NCBI RefSeq assembly: GCF_031846515.1
Contig: NZ_JAVRHO010000030.1
Span: 1 to 30,150, forward strand
Direction of reading: 5' to 3'
DNA from: Autumnicola lenta
GTDB lineage: Bacteria; Bacteroidota; Bacteroidia; Flavobacteriales; Flavobacteriaceae
Length of the DNA: 30,150 bases
The position numbers were made by a program, and so were the translations under genes. Positions 23,206 to 30,150 of the stretch are shown here, in pieces (positions within the stretch are counted from its first letter, which is position 1; each line of letters starts with the position of its first letter). The notes under the pieces were generated by a model that was not told the DNA's origin, made no database searches, and worked only from the letters and a program-made list of their open reading frames with translations.

Positions 23206-24120
23206 ATGAAACCCGAAGTTTCTGTTATTATTCCAACTTTTAATCGTGCTCATACGATTGGAGAAACTATTGATTGTATAGTTAATCAGACATTCAGGAA
23301 CTGGGAATGTATTATTGTTGACGACGGCTCTACAGATGGAACAGAAGAATTTCTAGAAGAAAAATTGTTGGGAGATCCCAGGTTTATTTATCTTAAACGG
23401 CCTCTCCAGAGAAACAAAGGTGCAGCTTCCTGTCGTAATATAGGACTGGAAAAAGCAAAAGGAACATTTATTCAGTTTCTTGATTCTGATGATTTAGTTG
23501 CTAAAAATAAACTGGAAGAACAAACAGATATCCTAAAAAAATCTATACCAAATGCCATATCAACTTCAAAATGGGGAAGATTGGAACCTGAGTGGGAAGC
23601 CGCTAAGATTCATAAAAAAATCCCCACTTATTACAGTACTGGAAACCCCCAACAGTTGCTAAAGACCTTTGGAAAAGAATTTACTTACTTCCCGCTACAT
23701 GTCTACCTTCTTCCAAAATCCCTTATAGAAAAAGCCGGAAACTGGAATGAAGAGTTGACGGTTAGCGACGATGGGGAATTTCTATGCCGTATGATCCTAA
23801 ATAGTTCTGAAATTCTTTTCTCTTCCCGCACTTACGCAGTATATAAACAAGGAGCGGGCAATCGTTTAAATGGTCAGTTAAGTGAGAAAGGTATAGCCAG
23901 TTACATAAAAGCATGGACACTTAATGACAGCACAATTTTTAATTGTACCGGAGTGAAAAATCACGTTCTTGTAAGGCAGGCGAAATTGAATTTTTATAAA
24001 CGCATGAAAAAATATAATCCGACCGTTATCAGACAATATCCAGACTTCTTTCATTCCCGGATGTCTTTGCTTAACTATTATTTCCTGAAAACTTCGGCAA
24101 AATTGAAAACCATCTTTTGA
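23206..24120 (+). CDS. Glycosyltransferase family 2 protein (first of a tandem pair)
   Basis: The 304-residue protein has a GT-A fold domain: VSVIIPTFNRAHTIGETID at the start, VDDGSTDGT (38-46) for nucleotide binding and the DxD-type metal site FLDSDD (91-96). The C-terminal part (about 200-304) is basic and has no membrane helix, so the protein is probably peripheral at the inner membrane or soluble. The sugar donor and acceptor are unknown; surface polysaccharide or glycoprotein synthesis is likely. The next gene is a close paralogue in the same order and overlaps it by 4 bp. No other polysaccharide genes are in the window. Confidence 0.93.
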   Translation: MKPEVSVIIPTFNRAHTIGETIDCIVNQTFRNWECIIVDDGSTDGTEEFLEEKLLGDPRFIYLKRPLQRNKGAASCRNIGLEKAKGTFIQFLDSDDLVAKNKLEEQTDILKKSIPNAISTSKWGRLEPEWEAAKIHKKIPTYYSTGNPQQLLKTFGKEFTYFPLHVYLLPKSLIEKAGNWNEELTVSDDGEFLCRMILNSSEILFSSRTYAVYKQGAGNRLNGQLSEKGIASYIKAWTLNDSTIFNCTGVKNHVLVRQAKLNFYKRMKKYNPTVIRQYPDFFHSRMSLLNYYFLKTSAKLKTIF

Positions 24121-25070
24121 ATCCAAAAATCACAGTAATAATTCCCACTTTTAACAGAGCTCATATTATAAGTGAGACTCTGGATTCGGTACACAATCAG
24201 ACTTTTAGAGACTGGGAATGCCTAATTATTGATGACGGCTCTACAGATAATACTTCAGAAGTACTGAAAAACTATCTCCAGGACAGGCGTTTTAAATACT
24301 TTCAAAGACCAGAAACCAGAGAAAAAGGGGCATGTACCTGCAGAAACATCGGGATCGAAAAATCTTCAGGGGAGTATATACAGTTTCTTGATTCTGATGA
24401 TGTACTTGGCTTAAACAAATTTGAAATTCAGCTAGAAAAATTACAGAAAGCCTCTCCGCTGAGCCTTGCCACCTGCAAATGGGGCGGATTGAAACCCAAG
24501 TGGGAGCATCCCCGTTTATATGAAGGACTGGCTTCTTACTTCAGCACAAAGAACCCTGTAGAAATCCTTGACAGTTTTGCAAAATGGTTTACCTATCTAC
24601 CTATACAGACATATTTAGTGCCCCGGTTATTAATTAAAGAATCGGGAGTATGGAACAGTAGATTAAAAATAAACCAGGATGGGGAATTTTTCACCCGCGT
24701 AATTTTAAATTCTTCAGAAATAATCTTTTGTCCAGAAGCTTACGTGCTCTACCGCACTGGCAGTGGAAATCGCATAAGCACTCAAAGAGACACAAAAGAA
24801 GGCATAGATAACTACATTAAAAGCTGGAGCTTGATTGACGAGGCAATATCAGAAAAATTGAAGATTAGAAATCATTTTTATGTCAGGCAGGCAAAAGCGA
24901 CATTATTTTCTTCTCTAAAAGATAAGCATCCGGAATGGATCCAAAATAATCAGGATTTTTTTCTTAATCGCACGCGCAGTTATATTTTCAAACTATTGAA
25001 ACTGCAATCCAAAGTAAGAGACAAAATTTTCGTAAAGCAGGTTTCTTTAAAAAGCGGAAAATCTAATTAA
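24117..25070 (+). CDS. Glycosyltransferase family 2 protein (second of a tandem pair)
   Basis: The 317-residue product aligns along its full length with the gene before it: ITVIIPTFNRAHIISETLD, IDDGSTDNT, CRNIGIEK and FLDSDD are shared, as are the later KWG.L.P.WE and YFST.NP segments. The pair must come from a tandem duplication that has since diverged. The start is TTG, overlapping the previous stop as TTGA, so its translation is likely coupled. It ends in a basic tail (KQVSLKSGKSN). Different acceptors or successive sugar additions are possible; this is inference. Confidence 0.92.
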   Translation: MNPKITVIIPTFNRAHIISETLDSVHNQTFRDWECLIIDDGSTDNTSEVLKNYLQDRRFKYFQRPETREKGACTCRNIGIEKSSGEYIQFLDSDDVLGLNKFEIQLEKLQKASPLSLATCKWGGLKPKWEHPRLYEGLASYFSTKNPVEILDSFAKWFTYLPIQTYLVPRLLIKESGVWNSRLKINQDGEFFTRVILNSSEIIFCPEAYVLYRTGSGNRISTQRDTKEGIDNYIKSWSLIDEAISEKLKIRNHFYVRQAKATLFSSLKDKHPEWIQNNQDFFLNRTRSYIFKLLKLQSKVRDKIFVKQVSLKSGKSN

Positions 25071-25242
25071 TTTTAGAAAATAGAAAGAATCCTTTTATCA
25101 TAAGTTTAAATTATTTCCTTACAACTTTCTAATTCTTAAAAGATATTTTTTAAAAACTGCGATATCCTTATAAGCATACTAAGAATAAGTTAAACAACCA
25201 ATGGCACCTTTCTAGAAGCCTTTGATTTACGAGCTTTGCAAG

Positions 25243-26469
25243 ATGCAAAATCCGTTAGGCGAAAGAAATAAAAAGAAAGAATCAATTATTCTGGTAGTTC
25301 TGGGAACCCTCATTGCACTGGGTCCTTTTTCCATAGATGCATACCTCCCCGGCTTCACGAGAATAGCAGAGGATTTTAATACCACTATTGGCAAAGTAGG
25401 GCTTACTTTAACCAGTTACTTCATAGGAATTTCTTTGGGACAGTTAGCTTATGGTCCAATAATGGATAAATATGGACGAAAGATCCCTTTGTTAACAGGT
25501 CTGTTCATATATTTTTTTGCTGCAGTAAGCTGTTTTTACTCTCCAAATTTAGAGTGGTTAATCATATCACGTTTATTTCTCGCCATAGGTGCAGCCGCCG
25601 GGATGGTTGCCGCAAAGGCTGTAGTCCGGGACATATTTCCTGTAAACGAAGTAGCCGGCGCAATATCTGTTCTCATGTTAATCATGGGTGGTGCTCCTAT
25701 TATTGCTCCCACTGTTGGCAGTTTTATTATTGAAAGCCTGGGCTGGAAAACCATTTTCTTATTTTTGGCACTATTCAGCTTTTTGATGATCCTAAGTGTG
25801 TATAAATTTCTACCGGAAAGTGTAGTTCCTAACAAAAAAGTACAATTACGGGCACGTCCGGTTCTTCAGAAGTATTGGGATATTCTTACCCACGAAAAAT
25901 TCTGGAGTTTTTCTATGGCAGGAAGTTTTACGATTGGGGCCATGTTCGCTTATATATCTGATGCTCCAAAACTTTTCATGGGAAATTTTGATCTTACTCA
26001 AAAGGAATTCGGGATGTTGTTTGGCATAAATGCGGCCGGTCTAATTCTCGGAAGCCAGATAAATCGTTTATTCCTCAAAAGATTTTCCACTTTTGAGATT
26101 ACATTTTTTAATAGTATCCTGTTGGTTGGTTTGGCCCTTCTATTTTTGCTCAACGGATTAGCAGGTCCAAACTTCTACGCTACAGTGGCGCTACTCTTCT
26201 GCATCTTATTTTTACTTGGTTTTCAAAATCCCAACACCACTGCACTCTCCCTCGAGCCTTTTGCCACTAAAGCCGGAAGAGCTTCAGCATTAATTGGAAG
26301 TCTTAAGATGATACTTGGAGCACTGGCTTCTTTCGCAATTAGCCTTTTTCATAGTCCAGGTGTGATTCCTTTGGCCACCATACTGTTATTTTGTTTGTTC
26401 ATAAGTTTCCTTTTATTGTTTCGGTTTTCAGGTAAAGAAAAGAAGAGGCTGGCTCTCATCGAAAACTAG
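25243..26469 (+). CDS. MFS multidrug efflux transporter, Bcr/CflA type
   Basis: The 408-residue inner-membrane protein shows about twelve membrane segments. The start region GPFSIDAYLPGFTRIAEDF is typical of the Bcr/CflA (DHA1) subgroup, and motif A appears as GPIMDKYGRKIPLL between helices 2 and 3. It probably exports drugs or metabolites using the proton gradient; the substrate is not predictable. I prefer the ATG at 25243 over an in-frame TTG at 25222, which would add only MIYELCK. It stands alone, 172 bp after the glycosyltransferases, and no regulator gene is adjacent. Confidence 0.93.
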   Translation: MQNPLGERNKKKESIILVVLGTLIALGPFSIDAYLPGFTRIAEDFNTTIGKVGLTLTSYFIGISLGQLAYGPIMDKYGRKIPLLTGLFIYFFAAVSCFYSPNLEWLIISRLFLAIGAAAGMVAAKAVVRDIFPVNEVAGAISVLMLIMGGAPIIAPTVGSFIIESLGWKTIFLFLALFSFLMILSVYKFLPESVVPNKKVQLRARPVLQKYWDILTHEKFWSFSMAGSFTIGAMFAYISDAPKLFMGNFDLTQKEFGMLFGINAAGLILGSQINRLFLKRFSTFEITFFNSILLVGLALLFLLNGLAGPNFYATVALLFCILFLLGFQNPNTTALSLEPFATKAGRASALIGSLKMILGALASFAISLFHSPGVIPLATILLFCLFISFLLLFRFSGKEKKRLALIEN

Positions 26470-26513
26470 CTATCAACAAATGCTAAAGCTTTTTTAGTTA
26501 GACTACTGTAATG

Positions 26514-26521
26514 TATCTTTA
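26514..26521 (+). promoter_or_regulatory. Possible -7 element of the TonB receptor gene
   Basis: TATCTTTA matches TAnnTTTG at seven of eight positions and ends 9 bp before the TTG start codon. No TTG -33 element is visible. If used, the leader would be only a few bases long. Confidence 0.25.
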
Positions 26522-26530
26522 CAGAAAAAA

Positions 26531-28903
26531 TTGGAAATCCAAAAGCTGCTACTTCTCTTATTCTGCTTATCATTTTTTAGTGTTGATGCCCAGGAAACAT
26601 TTGTTATTAACGGTACAATCACAGACGTCGCGAGCAATGAAACACTTATTGGCGTAAACGTCCTTGTCCCTTCAGAAAGTACCGGAGTGGTCACTAATGA
26701 GTATGGATTTTTTTCAATTAAGCTTCCGGAAGGCACTTATAATATTCAGATTTCTTATATAGGATATCAAACCATTTCCAGACAAATAAATCTAAACCAG
26801 AATATCTCGGTTAATTTTGAAATGACCGAAGCGTCTGAAAGCCTGGAAGAAGTAGTTATTTCTGATGATATCGAACGTATAGATATTGAAAGTCCCGCGA
26901 TGAGCGTGAACAAACTTTCTATAAATACCATTCAGAAATTACCCGTGGTTTTTGGAGAAGTGGATATAGTAAAATCTTTGCTTCTACTTCCCGGAGTATC
27001 AAATGCAGGTGAAGGTTCTTCCGGATTTAATGTACGGGGAGGCGCTGCCGATCAAAATCTAATTCTTCTGGATGAAGCTACAATATTTAATTCCTCCCAT
27101 CTGTTTGGATTCTTTTCTGTATTTAATCCAGATGCGATAAAAGATCTAAAGCTATACAAAGGAGGGATTCCCGCAAAGTACGGGGGCAGGGTGTCTTCGG
27201 TTCTGGATATTTATCAGCGCGATGGTAACAGTAAAAAATTTAAAGCGCAGGGCGGTATAGGCATCATTTCCAGTCGGCTGTTGGCTGAAGGTCCTATTGT
27301 AAAAGACAAAGGTTCTTTTCTAATTGGCGGAAGAAGTTCCTATGCGCATTTGTTTCTGAAGCTAACAGATAATGAAAATTCTGCTTATTTCTACGACCTC
27401 AATACGAAGCTGAATTACAGAATTGATGCTAAAAATAAACTACTTTTTTCCGGATATTTTGGAAGAGATGTTTTTAATATCAGTGAAAATTTTGAAAATA
27501 CGTATGGTAATACGGTCTTAAACCTCAGATGGAACCGCTTAAATTCTGACAATCTCTTCAGTAACTTATCCCTGATCTATAGTGATTATTACTACGGCTT
27601 AAAGCTGAATTTTGTACAGTTTAACTGGGACAGCGGAATAAAGAACATCAATTTGAAATATGATTTCAACCATTATCTTAACGACCAGTTCCAGCTAAAA
27701 TACGGACTGCATAGCACGTACTACATCTTTAATCCCGGTGAAATTATACCTACCGGTGAAGATTCAGGTATTAATTATCTAAAACTCAATAATAAATACG
27801 CTGTGGAAAATGCCTTATACTTTTCTGTAGAACACGATATTTCAGATAAAATTACAGCGGAATATGGAGCGCGGCTTAGCAGTTTCTTGCGTTTAGGACA
27901 GGACGAATTGAATTTATATGAAGATGATCTTCCGGTAGTATATAATGAAGCTCAGGATATTTATTCCGAAGCCACTCCAATTGGAGTGCGCAGTGATAGC
28001 CGGAGCAAAGTGCTTAAGTCCTTTCTCAATATCGAACCAAGATTTTCTATCTCCTATAAATTGAAAAAAAATCAGTCGGTTAAAGGTAGTTATAACCGTA
28101 TGACACAATATTTGCACCTTATATCAAATACCAGCTCCCCTACTCCTACAGATGTCTGGACGCCCAGCGGACCTTACATTGAGCCTCAAATCCTGGATCA
28201 GGTAGCTGTGGGATATTTCCGTAACATAGATAATGGCGCATTTTCCCTGGAAGTAGAAAGCTTTTACAAGAAAATTCAAAACCGGATTGATTATCTGAAT
28301 GGTGCTAATTTAATTGCCAATAATGCCATAGAAACCGCAATCCTCAACGGGAGGGCCAGGGCATACGGACTTGAGGTTTTGCTGAAAAAGAATACCGGAA
28401 AATTTACAGGTTGGTTCGCGTATACCCTTTCAAGATCCGAACAACAAACCCCCGGACGCACACCAAATGAATCCGGAATAAACAACGGAGAATGGTACAA
28501 TACAAATTTTGATAAAACACATGATTTAAGTCTTACCACTTCTTACGATCTGAATAAAAAGTGGCAATTGAATGCCAACCTCGTGTTCCAGACTGGCTTA
28601 GCCACTACGTACCCTAACGGTAGATATGAATATATGAACCTCTCTGTACCGGTATATGCAAGCCGTAACAGCAATCGCCTCCCGGCGTACCACAGGATGG
28701 ATCTTTCAGCAACTTTCACCCCAAACAAAAATGGAAACAAGTCCTATGAATCCTCATGGAATTTCGGAATTTATAACATTTATAATCGCAAAAATGCATA
28801 TTCCATTTCTTTCCGTGAGAATCTTGACACCCAGAGAAATGAGGCTGTGAGGCTATCCCTCTTTGGGATAATTCCTTCCGTTACTTACAACTTTAAATTC
28901 TAA
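26531..28903 (+). CDS. TonB-dependent receptor with N-terminal CarboxypepD_reg-like domain
   Basis: An outer-membrane active transporter of 790 residues. It has a signal peptide (1-20, cleavage after VDA), a CarboxypepD_reg-like beta-sandwich (about 24-101, with GTITDVASNETLIGVNVLV and YNIQISYIGYQT), a plug domain (about 110-235, with GFNVRGGAADQNLILLDEATIFNSSHLFG) and a C-terminal 22-strand barrel ending in the aromatic sequence SVTYNFKF. The start is TTG. The size is smaller than SusC-type receptors (about 1000 residues) and no SusD gene follows; instead a DUF4249 lipoprotein lies 1 bp downstream, a recurring pair in Bacteroidota. The ligand is unknown. Confidence 0.95.
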   Translation: MEIQKLLLLLFCLSFFSVDAQETFVINGTITDVASNETLIGVNVLVPSESTGVVTNEYGFFSIKLPEGTYNIQISYIGYQTISRQINLNQNISVNFEMTEASESLEEVVISDDIERIDIESPAMSVNKLSINTIQKLPVVFGEVDIVKSLLLLPGVSNAGEGSSGFNVRGGAADQNLILLDEATIFNSSHLFGFFSVFNPDAIKDLKLYKGGIPAKYGGRVSSVLDIYQRDGNSKKFKAQGGIGIISSRLLAEGPIVKDKGSFLIGGRSSYAHLFLKLTDNENSAYFYDLNTKLNYRIDAKNKLLFSGYFGRDVFNISENFENTYGNTVLNLRWNRLNSDNLFSNLSLIYSDYYYGLKLNFVQFNWDSGIKNINLKYDFNHYLNDQFQLKYGLHSTYYIFNPGEIIPTGEDSGINYLKLNNKYAVENALYFSVEHDISDKITAEYGARLSSFLRLGQDELNLYEDDLPVVYNEAQDIYSEATPIGVRSDSRSKVLKSFLNIEPRFSISYKLKKNQSVKGSYNRMTQYLHLISNTSSPTPTDVWTPSGPYIEPQILDQVAVGYFRNIDNGAFSLEVESFYKKIQNRIDYLNGANLIANNAIETAILNGRARAYGLEVLLKKNTGKFTGWFAYTLSRSEQQTPGRTPNESGINNGEWYNTNFDKTHDLSLTTSYDLNKKWQLNANLVFQTGLATTYPNGRYEYMNLSVPVYASRNSNRLPAYHRMDLSATFTPNKNGNKSYESSWNFGIYNIYNRKNAYSISFRENLDTQRNEAVRLSLFGIIPSVTYNFKF

Positions 28904-28904
28904 A

Positions 28905-29717
28905 ATGAAAAAAGCACTAAAAATAACCTTCCTACTACCTATCATTTTTTTGCTTTTTTCCTGCGAAGACGTGATAGAAATAGATTTAAAGGAAAGTGAG
29001 CCACGCCTTGTTATAGATGCCTCTATCCAGTGGATTAAAGGAACTCAAGGGAATCTGCAATTTATCCGATTAACAACAACCGCCCCTTATTATCAGGACG
29101 AAGTGCCGGCTGTTACCAATGCTGAGGTCCAGATAAGAGATGAACAGGGAGAAGTATATGTTTTCTACCATACCGAAGATGGATATTATCAAATTACTGA
29201 TTTTAAACCTGTTGTTGGCATGCAGTACCAGCTAAGCGTCGTATATAACGATCAGCTTTACATGGCTACAGAAAGACTGGCACCTGTCGTAGACATAGAT
29301 TTTGTGGAACAAACTTCAGGCGGAGGATTTGCGGGAGACGAAATAGAAATTAAAGCCTATTATACCGATCCTGCAGATGAAGAAAATTTCTATATGTTTT
29401 CCTTTGAAGAAGAAAGAACTATCTTTGAAATCTATGAAGATCAGTTCAATAACGGTAACCAGATTTTCGGCTATTACTCCGACGAAGACATAGAACCCGG
29501 GGATGAAATATTCATAGAAATGGCTGGTATTTCCAGGGCATATTATGAATATTTATTTGTATTACGTGCCCAGATAGGTACAAATTCGGGTGGTCCTTTT
29601 GAGACCAAGCCAGCGACATTAAAAGGTAATATTGTGAACCAGACAAATCAGGAAAACTATCCCCTTGGATATTTCCGACTATCAGAGGTCGCTACCACGA
29701 CTTATGTGGTAGATTAA
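28905..29717 (+). CDS. DUF4249 domain-containing lipoprotein
   Basis: The 270-residue protein has a lipoprotein signal peptide with the lipobox LFSC (Cys20) followed by the acidic EDVIEIDLKE, consistent with surface exposure in Bacteroidota. The region after it (LVIDASIQWIKGTQG, TTAPYYQDE, AEVQIRDEQGEVY, YQLSVVYNDQLY) is the beta-rich DUF4249 domain. Its constant partner is the TonB-dependent receptor 1 bp upstream, so it is probably the outer-leaflet accessory protein of that transporter, similar in role to SusD but unrelated in sequence. The function of the family is not established. Confidence 0.9.
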   Translation: MKKALKITFLLPIIFLLFSCEDVIEIDLKESEPRLVIDASIQWIKGTQGNLQFIRLTTTAPYYQDEVPAVTNAEVQIRDEQGEVYVFYHTEDGYYQITDFKPVVGMQYQLSVVYNDQLYMATERLAPVVDIDFVEQTSGGGFAGDEIEIKAYYTDPADEENFYMFSFEEERTIFEIYEDQFNNGNQIFGYYSDEDIEPGDEIFIEMAGISRAYYEYLFVLRAQIGTNSGGPFETKPATLKGNIVNQTNQENYPLGYFRLSEVATTTYVVD

Positions 29718-29729
29718 ACAAGTATTGAT

Positions 29730-29951
29730 ATGAAGCATACCAACCGCGATGTCCTGGGAAAAGGAATTAAGTATCTTCTAATTGCCATGCCACTTATAGT
29801 AGTAGGTCCCTCTGTGATTTTCAGTGCTTTTAATAATCAGGACAAACCTTTATATATCCCAATCCTCATAGGCGGAATTGTAGTTGCTGCAGCAGCCATT
29901 TTCTTTATCTTTAAAGGAATTATAACAGTGATGAACGCCTTATTCGACTAG
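29730..29951 (+). CDS. Small two-helix membrane protein (DUF6095-like)
   Basis: The 73-residue protein has two membrane helices (about 13-32 and 42-66) joined by a short polar loop, NNQDKP. It closely resembles small flavobacterial proteins grouped as DUF6095. No function is known. It lies 12 bp after the DUF4249 gene and may be the third gene of that operon, although it could be merely adjacent. The ATG start is well placed, directly before KHTNRDVLGKGIKYLL. Confidence 0.85.
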   Translation: MKHTNRDVLGKGIKYLLIAMPLIVVGPSVIFSAFNNQDKPLYIPILIGGIVVAAAAIFFIFKGIITVMNALFD

Positions 29952-29977
29952 AAAAACTTCATTGTTAATTTTTATTT

Positions 29978-30036
29978 GGGCGTGCCCTTCGGGCCGGGCT
30001 ATCCGCGCTACACGGTAGCCGCTCCTATCCCTCACG
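29978..30036. repeat. Flavobacterial-type interspersed palindromic repeat
   Basis: The GC-rich element begins GGGCGTGCCC and ends CCCTCACGC; the ends GCGTG and CACGC are complementary. Inside, GCCC-TTC-GGGC forms a short hairpin, and GGCTATCCG (29997-30005) pairs with CGGTAGCC (30013-30020) with one bulged T. The framework GGGCGTGCCC..CGGGCTATCCGC..CCGCTCCTATCCCTCACGC matches, from memory, an intergenic repeat common in Flavobacteriia. It contrasts strongly in GC content with the flanking AT-rich DNA. Confidence 0.75.
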
Positions 30037-30071
30037 CAAAAATTTCTACTAGGGATCGATAATTGTAATTT

Positions 30072-30150
30072 TTAAGGTATCATCTTAAAATAACCAGAAA
30101 GATACTTTTTGAGAAACAGATTGTTTGCACGAATAGTTCCTTCCCTTTTT
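30072..30150 (-). CDS. Possible C-terminal end of a minus-strand gene (cut by window end)
   Basis: One minus-strand frame is open from the window edge to a TAA at 30072-30074 and gives 25 residues with natural composition, containing RANNLFLKKYLSGYFKMIP. A convergent gene here would place the interspersed repeat between two gene ends, its usual location. The stretch is too short to be sure, and one plus-strand frame is also open to the edge. Confidence 0.3.
   Translation of the reverse strand, partial: KREGTIRANNLFLKKYLSGYFKMIP

Overview
The window is chromosomal DNA of a member of the Bacteroidota, most likely a marine-type Flavobacteriaceae (Gramella/Salegentibacter/Zunongwangia-like; genus is inference). 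Supporting signs are the monomeric NADP-isocitrate dehydrogenase, the gene order dnaA / low-molecular-weight phosphatase / RsmI-like methylase, a TonB-dependent receptor with a CarboxypepD_reg-like domain followed by a DUF4249 lipoprotein, a DUF6095 protein, promoters of the TTG-N19-TAnnTTTG type, little use of Shine-Dalgarno sequences, AT-rich spacers and typical flavobacterial interspersed repeats.

Layout. 1-197: the 3' end of an unrecognised plus-strand gene. 199-5014 (minus): GNAT acetyltransferase, prmC, a LOG-family nucleotide phosphoribohydrolase, a VOC protein and ligA, the last four packed as an operon. 5044-8227 (plus): ribD, a HAD phosphatase, a DMT exporter and a YigZ/IMPACT protein, with overlapping or short junctions. 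8224-8622 (minus): YbgC-type thioesterase. 8831-11517 (plus): dnaA, a low-molecular-weight tyrosine phosphatase and an RsmI-like methylase. 11514-14743 (minus): a lysozyme/transglycosylase-like secreted protein, then the dapF-GNAT-mltG operon. 14882-18635 (plus): a Do/HtrA protease, a small possibly frameshifted ORF, a membrane-anchored coiled-coil protein, trmD and rplS. 18851-20248: a lipoprotein subtilisin. 20249-20842: a gene-free stretch rich in RNA structure. 20843-23065: icd. 23206-25070: two tandem GT2 glycosyltransferases. 25243-26469: a Bcr/CflA-type exporter. 26531-29951: TonB-dependent receptor, DUF4249 lipoprotein and DUF6095 protein. 29952-30150: an interspersed repeat and perhaps the end of a minus-strand gene.

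Most of the window is housekeeping: replication (dnaA, ligA), translation (prmC, trmD, rplS), cell wall and lysine/DAP (dapF, mltG), riboflavin (ribD), TCA cycle (icd) and envelope quality control (Do protease). No CRISPR array, phage, insertion sequence, tRNA or rRNA was seen. The most interesting part is non-coding: the 20.3-20.84 kb gap carries several long perfect inverted repeats, a candidate terminator-ended small RNA with two incompatible folds, and a GNRA-capped hairpin just before icd. Secondary points are a promoter-plus-hairpin leader before rplS, a degenerate 8-bp tandem repeat running into the 3' end of an acetyltransferase gene, at least two flavobacterial-type palindromic repeats, several TTG starts, and three convergent gene pairs whose stop codons overlap or abut.
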